Assembly (NCBI GenBank): GCA_041662445.1
Contig: JBAZSL010000006.1
Location: forward strand, 15,755-79,754
Reading direction: 5' to 3'
Origin: UASB124 sp041662445
Lineage (GTDB): Bacteria > Babelota > Babeliae > Babelales > RVW-14
Length of the DNA: 64,000 bases
The translations under genes and the position numbers were made by a program. Shown in pieces: positions 60,568-64,000 of this stretch. The notes beneath the pieces are model-generated. The model saw nothing but the letters and a program-made list of their open reading frames with translations. It was not told the origin of the DNA and searched no databases. Numbering within the stretch: position 1 is the stretch's first letter; every line of letters begins with the position of its first letter.

Positions 60568-61405
60568 TTCAGCTCTACAATGGGTCGAACACGTAACGGG
60601 TAATAACGAGCCGCTCTTTTTTATTCTTGGCCCTTGTGTCATGGAAAATGAAGCGGATACGATGCGTTCTGCAGAGTTTTTAAAAACATTATCCGAAAAA
60701 CTCAACTTCAAACTTATTTTCAAGGGTTCATTTGATAAAGCCAATCGAACTGCCTTGCAAGGCTTTCGTGGCATAGGCATCGATGAGGGACTCAAGATTC
60801 TTACTCGTGTCAAAGATACGTTTAATGTTCCCGTGATAACCGATGTGCATGAAACGGTGCATGTGAATGCTGTTGCGGACGTTGTTGATGTTTTACAGAT
60901 CCCAGCTTTTCTGTGCCGCCAAACCGATTTGTTGTTTGCTGCAGGCACGACGAAAAAACCGGTGCATGTAAAAAAAGGCCAATTCGAAACGCCCGAGAGT
61001 ATGCACCACGTTATTGGTAAAATCGAGTCGACCGGTAATACCAACGTGTGGCTATGCGAACGTGGATTTTCGTTTGGCTACAACAATCTTGTAGTTGATT
61101 ATCGCAATTTTCCTATTATGAAAAATCTTAATAAGCCGGTTGTATTTGATGTGACTCATTCGGTGCAACGTCCCGGTGGGCTTGGTTGCGCTTCGGGTGG
61201 CGACAGTGCATTTATTACAAGTCTTGCTGCTGCAGCTATTGTGCAGGGCATAGCAGGACTGTTTTTGATGGTGCATCCCGAGCCTTCAAAGGCTCGTTGT
61301 TGCGGTCCGGTAAGTGTGACGTTTCAGCGACTTGAGCCGGTGCTTACGTATTTAATTGAGTTGGACGCGTGGGCGAAGAGTAGGGTGATTCCCGAAATTC
61401 AGTAG
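60557..61405 (+). CDS. kdsA: 3-deoxy-8-phosphooctulonate (KDO-8-phosphate) synthase
   Basis: KdsA condenses PEP with arabinose-5-phosphate to KDO-8-phosphate for LPS. ATG 60557 (MKNNSALQW) gives 282 residues. Motifs: FILGPCVMENEADTM, FKGSFDKANRTALQGFRGIG, DVHETVHVNAVADVVDVLQIPAFLCRQTDLL, and TGNTNVWLCERGFSFGYNNLVVDYR. The metal-type Cys in GPCVMEN fits the metal-dependent or independent classes; I do not assign one. It overlaps nusB by 11 bp. Its substrate is supplied by KdsD at 9168-10181. Confidence 0.95.
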   Translation: MKNNSALQWVEHVTGNNEPLFFILGPCVMENEADTMRSAEFLKTLSEKLNFKLIFKGSFDKANRTALQGFRGIGIDEGLKILTRVKDTFNVPVITDVHETVHVNAVADVVDVLQIPAFLCRQTDLLFAAGTTKKPVHVKKGQFETPESMHHVIGKIESTGNTNVWLCERGFSFGYNNLVVDYRNFPIMKNLNKPVVFDVTHSVQRPGGLGCASGGDSAFITSLAAAAIVQGIAGLFLMVHPEPSKARCCGPVSVTFQRLEPVLTYLIELDAWAKSRVIPEIQ

Positions 61406-61411
61406 GACATC

Positions 61412-62260
61412 ATGAAATACGTGTTTAATATTTTTCTCAGCCTCATATTCCTCTTCCAGCCACTCCAGCCGGTGGTCATTCTTGTGCATGGATCATTTGC
61501 GCAGAGTGTGGCATGGTGGCGGCCAGGGGGCGATTTTTTTAATCAGATTGCCCTGCAAGCTGCGCAACTTGGGCATGAGACGGTGCCCTTTGGCTGGTCA
61601 GGAAATCCGACCGAAGCAGACATTTCCTTGTCGGGTGAACTACTTGCGTGGTTGATTTTGAGTTATCCGATAACTGAGCGCATTGTGCTCATTGGTCATA
61701 GCCACGGCGGCAATGTTGTTACGTATGCAACACAAGTGCTGCATAAAGAGATCGCAAGGCGATTGCAGAATGAAATTCCTGATAATCAGACATTTATGGA
61801 TCTTGTTGCGACGGCACGTAGTGATGTAAAGGCAATGACGCCTTGTACGCAACTCAAGCCTTATCTCATTGATAAAGTTTATCTGTTGGGAGCCCCTGCA
61901 GGGGTTAAGGGTTGTTTTCCGCAAATGGATGTCATTGGTTCTGTTTTGAACTTTTATTCAAACAATGATCGCGTACAGCAAGTGCTTGGTTTATATGGGC
62001 GTACACTTGCAACGCATGATCGCATTGCAAATCTTGAAGTTACGTTTACCTTTACACGGTCCGGGAAAAAGATTAATCAAAAACCGGGGCATTCTGACTT
62101 GCACAATGATTGCATTGGCCGTTGGTTGTTACAAATTCCTGAGGTAATGGCTGCCGGAAGTCAGGGTAATTTTGAAAATTTTGCATTTGGTAATGGCTTA
62201 ATTGATTTTGATTGTCACGGTTGTCCGAGTTACAAAGTGAAAACGACCCCGGGAGCCTAA
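61412..62260 (+). CDS. Secreted alpha/beta hydrolase
   Basis: The 282-residue product has a hydrophobic N-terminus (IFLSLIFLFQPLQP), which may be a signal sequence. A lipase-like core follows: VVILVHGSFAQSVAWW (oxyanion region) and the nucleophile elbow IGHSHGGNVV (Ser97). A C-terminal region has HSDLHNDCIG, where the catalytic His may lie. The full triad is not certain. It could be a lipase, esterase or thioesterase. It is 6 bp after kdsA and followed by a strong terminator. Confidence 0.75.
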   Translation: MKYVFNIFLSLIFLFQPLQPVVILVHGSFAQSVAWWRPGGDFFNQIALQAAQLGHETVPFGWSGNPTEADISLSGELLAWLILSYPITERIVLIGHSHGGNVVTYATQVLHKEIARRLQNEIPDNQTFMDLVATARSDVKAMTPCTQLKPYLIDKVYLLGAPAGVKGCFPQMDVIGSVLNFYSNNDRVQQVLGLYGRTLATHDRIANLEVTFTFTRSGKKINQKPGHSDLHNDCIGRWLLQIPEVMAAGSQGNFENFAFGNGLIDFDCHGCPSYKVKTTPGA

Positions 62261-62284
62261 CGGCATTCCCAGGGTCGTTTTTTA
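62240..62284. terminator. Bidirectional terminator between hydrolase and Gly-rich protein genes
   Basis: AAAACGACCC (62240-62249) pairs with GGGTCGTTTT (62272-62281) and is followed by more T. It ends both convergent genes. Confidence 0.85.
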
Positions 62285-62298
62285 TGCCAAAGTGATTC

Positions 62299-63639
62299 TT
62301 ATTCAGCAGCCTCAATCGTTTCTAGATTTTTGGACTTTTCGGGCATTTGTTTAATGCGTTTTGTTTCTTCTTGAGCCTCCCAATCCTTGGCTTCTTTTTC
62401 TGCCTCACTGGTATCCGTGTTAGCAGCTGTTTCTGCCTTTTCTTCAAGTTCGTTAGATCGTTCTTTTACCGTTTTCTGGAACTCAGCAATTTTCTCATCA
62501 GTTACTTCAGAAGGGTCTCCCTCTTCTTGTTTGTCAGGAGCTTCTGTTGGGTCGATCACCGAATAAGTATCTTTTGATTTTGCTTCATCCTCGTAGATAG
62601 TATCGCGCAAATCAGCTTTGTCTTTTGCCACGATAATGATGTTGTTGCTGCGATCGCTTATCTCAATCTTTGTTTTTTCATTCGGATCAATGCTGCCGGT
62701 TTGGCCGGTCTTCACGTAACCATCATCACTGCGTTCATAAACTGCATAATAATTTACGCGATCTTGGCCAAGCACAACGACATAAGGTTGTCGATTATTA
62801 TAAAGTCCTGTATAGAAAACTGAGAGCGCAAATCCTGGCCAGTACCATGCCCAATATGAGGGGAAATCCCAGTACCAATACGACGGTGCAAACCAACCAT
62901 AGCCAAGTCCTAGACCGAAACCAAAGCACCAACCCGACCATGGGTAGAACCAGCCGCCCCAGCCCCCATACCAGTGGCCGTAGCCCCAGTAACCGTTATG
63001 GTGATTATGGCCATGATTACCATGATTGCCATGATGTCTTCCATGCCCACCGTGATGGCCACCGCCACCGCCACCACCTCTACCACCACCGCCCCTGCCG
63101 CCTTTGTGCATTGCCTGTGTTTTGCCACGAGTACCACCTTTGCCGGCTCCCTTGGCGCCTACTTTTGATCCTGTGCGTGTGCCGGCAACTTTCGAACTTT
63201 TTGCGCGAGTACCGGAACCTTTCGATGTTTTCGATCGCGCACTCACACCCTTGGAGCCACTTCTGCCTCTGGTAAAGCTTGAGGAACTTTTTCTGCTTCC
63301 TGATGACCGACTATATGAGCTGCGAGAGGAACTTCGAGCTCCACTTACGCGGCCCGAGCTGCCACGAACTGAGCTTGCACGTCCGCCTCCTCCATGGTAA
63401 CCACCGCCGCCTCTACTGCCACCACCTCCGCGTCCACCACCACCACCATGGCCGCCGCCACCGCCGCCACGACCTGCTAAAAGAATTTTGTCCGATTGTT
63501 GCGCAAGATTTGTTGGAATATCATCAGGCTCATGTGCCTTTTGGCTGGTGTCTGCAAGAAGCATACTGTTGCCGTTCATCATCATACCGACGGCCAGACC
63601 GATAACGCGTTTGCGTAATGCTTTTGGATTGAATTTCAT
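62299..63639 (-). CDS. Secreted glycine/tyrosine/tryptophan-rich surface protein
   Basis: The 446-residue product has a signal sequence (GLAVGMMMNGNSMLLAD). A long Gly-rich stretch with Arg/His/Ser follows (residues about 55-200, with GRGGGGGGHGGGGGRGGGG). A His/Gly/Asn section leads to an aromatic-rich section (YWGYGHWYGGWGGWFYPW). The second half is ordinary: a beta-like region (YVVVLGQDRVNYYAVYE) and an acidic helical tail. The composition suggests an extracellular or cell-surface structural or adhesive protein. I do not recognise the family, and low-complexity composition makes function uncertain. Confidence 0.7.
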   Translation of the reverse strand: MKFNPKALRKRVIGLAVGMMMNGNSMLLADTSQKAHEPDDIPTNLAQQSDKILLAGRGGGGGGHGGGGGRGGGGSRGGGGYHGGGGRASSVRGSSGRVSGARSSSRSSYSRSSGSRKSSSSFTRGRSGSKGVSARSKTSKGSGTRAKSSKVAGTRTGSKVGAKGAGKGGTRGKTQAMHKGGRGGGGRGGGGGGGHHGGHGRHHGNHGNHGHNHHNGYWGYGHWYGGWGGWFYPWSGWCFGFGLGLGYGWFAPSYWYWDFPSYWAWYWPGFALSVFYTGLYNNRQPYVVVLGQDRVNYYAVYERSDDGYVKTGQTGSIDPNEKTKIEISDRSNNIIIVAKDKADLRDTIYEDEAKSKDTYSVIDPTEAPDKQEEGDPSEVTDEKIAEFQKTVKERSNELEEKAETAANTDTSEAEKEAKDWEAQEETKRIKQMPEKSKNLETIEAAE

Positions 63640-63734
63640 TAACCCCTCCCCAAAAATGCCGAATGATCAACAAATTTCTATAAGCTACATTTAATTTAGC
63701 AAGTAGAAACCGGCAAAATCAAGAGATTGGGTAA

Positions 63735-63821
63735 TAGACCTCTTCCGAAACCTACTTGTGCGTAACATTCTGTAAGAAAGATTTTAGAACACAAAACCTT
63801 TGTCATCCCGGGCAAGGACCC
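63735..63821. mobile_element. MITE-like element A, second copy, interrupted
   Basis: TAGACCTCTTCCGAAACC (63735) to GGCAAGGACCC (63821) matches the reverse complement of 58890-58804 (allowing changes), including TAAGAAAGATTTTAGAA and GTCATCCCGGGCAAGGACCC. The match stops abruptly at about 63821, where a different sequence begins. Confidence 0.75.
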
Positions 63822-64000
63822 ACTGTTGTCCGGGGAATTTTTAAGAAGCGAAAACCCTTCTCTGGGTTAAACTAACCCAAGGTGGTAAAGCATTAAGAAA
63901 GGAGAAGGGAATTCGCATGAACAAGATTACCATGTTTGATAAAATTATGACATTGATGAGCGAAAAAGTGATCGTAGAGAAAATTGCAGATGACAAATCG
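63822..64000 (+). mobile_element. Start of a probable insertion sequence with transposase
   Basis: From 63822 the sequence changes to ACTGTTGTCCGGGGAATTTT and a 6-bp hairpin (GGGTTA 63864-63869, TAACCC 63873-63878), as often near insertion-sequence ends. After GGAGAAGGG, ATG 63917 opens a frame (MNKITMFDKIMTLMSEKV...) to the window end, 28 codons. A start like this resembles the N-terminus of IS4/DUF4372-type transposases, but 28 residues are too few to be sure. The full element lies beyond the window. Confidence 0.5.

Noticed and set aside
62670..63275. 201-codon plus-strand frame opposite the Gly-rich gene
   Set aside because: It is the complement of a low-complexity Gly/His coding sequence, which naturally leaves the opposite strand open.

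Overview
The window looks like part of a small Gram-negative genome from a host-dependent bacterium, most likely the Candidatus Dependentiae (TM6) lineage. That placement is an inference from gene content, not from a search. The outer membrane is indicated by lpxD, kdsA, kdsD, a Skp/OmpH-like chaperone and an outer-membrane barrel protein. Division genes (ftsQ-like, ftsA, ftsZ) are present. Type IV pilus genes are scattered. Many secreted proteins carry eukaryotic-type modules (ankyrin repeats, RING fingers), as in bacteria that live inside protists.

Layout. 1-3300 (minus): glmS (cut by the window edge), rpsI, tRNA-Thr, dksA-like and tadA. 3.3-6 kb: gyrB with its promoter and a strong terminator. 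6-12.4 kb: two secreted ankyrin proteins, a type IV pilin, prepilin peptidase, kdsD, rbfA, rpsU and a large outer-membrane protein. 12.5-18 kb (plus): photolyase, mnmG, sufB and a short sufD. 17.9-24 kb: a secreted HD phosphohydrolase, an unknown exported protein, and three paralogous secreted ankyrin genes. Each ankyrin gene follows a near-identical promoter plus a palindrome that changes by compensatory substitution; two repeat/MITE-like elements lie between them. 24-28.4 kb (minus): secretin, PilO-like protein and PilB ATPase. 28.6-34.2 kb: ftsQ-like, ftsA, ftsZ, tsaC, mutY-like and pgeF. 34.3-41 kb: eight tandem genes for secreted proteins with intact, degenerate or lost C-terminal RING-type zinc sites; a ninth is at 45 kb. 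41-49.5 kb: secreted HAD phosphatase-like lipoprotein, secreted metalloprotease, small secreted proteins, a NagB-PIG-L fusion and an NlpC/P60 peptidase. 49.6-50.7 kb: a ParD/RelE-type toxin-antitoxin pair flanked by a duplicated NlpC/P60 tail, then a DUF4143 remnant. 50.7-62.3 kb: an ankyrin gene, then comM, acpS, a HerA-like ATPase, skp, lpxD, prs, pth, a Fic remnant beside a MITE-like element, efp, nusB, kdsA and a secreted alpha/beta hydrolase. 62.3-64 kb: a glycine-rich secreted protein, another MITE copy interrupted by what looks like an insertion sequence, and the start of its transposase.

The most interesting content is the host-interface set. The RING-type cluster (five genes with a full or nearly full RING ligand set, three degenerate, one with the RING deleted) is a candidate family of secreted ubiquitin-ligase-like effectors. 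Most ankyrin and RING-family proteins share a small residue followed by Met at the predicted end of the signal peptide, while other exported proteins in the window do not. The core genes supply LPS precursors, translation, division and replication functions.
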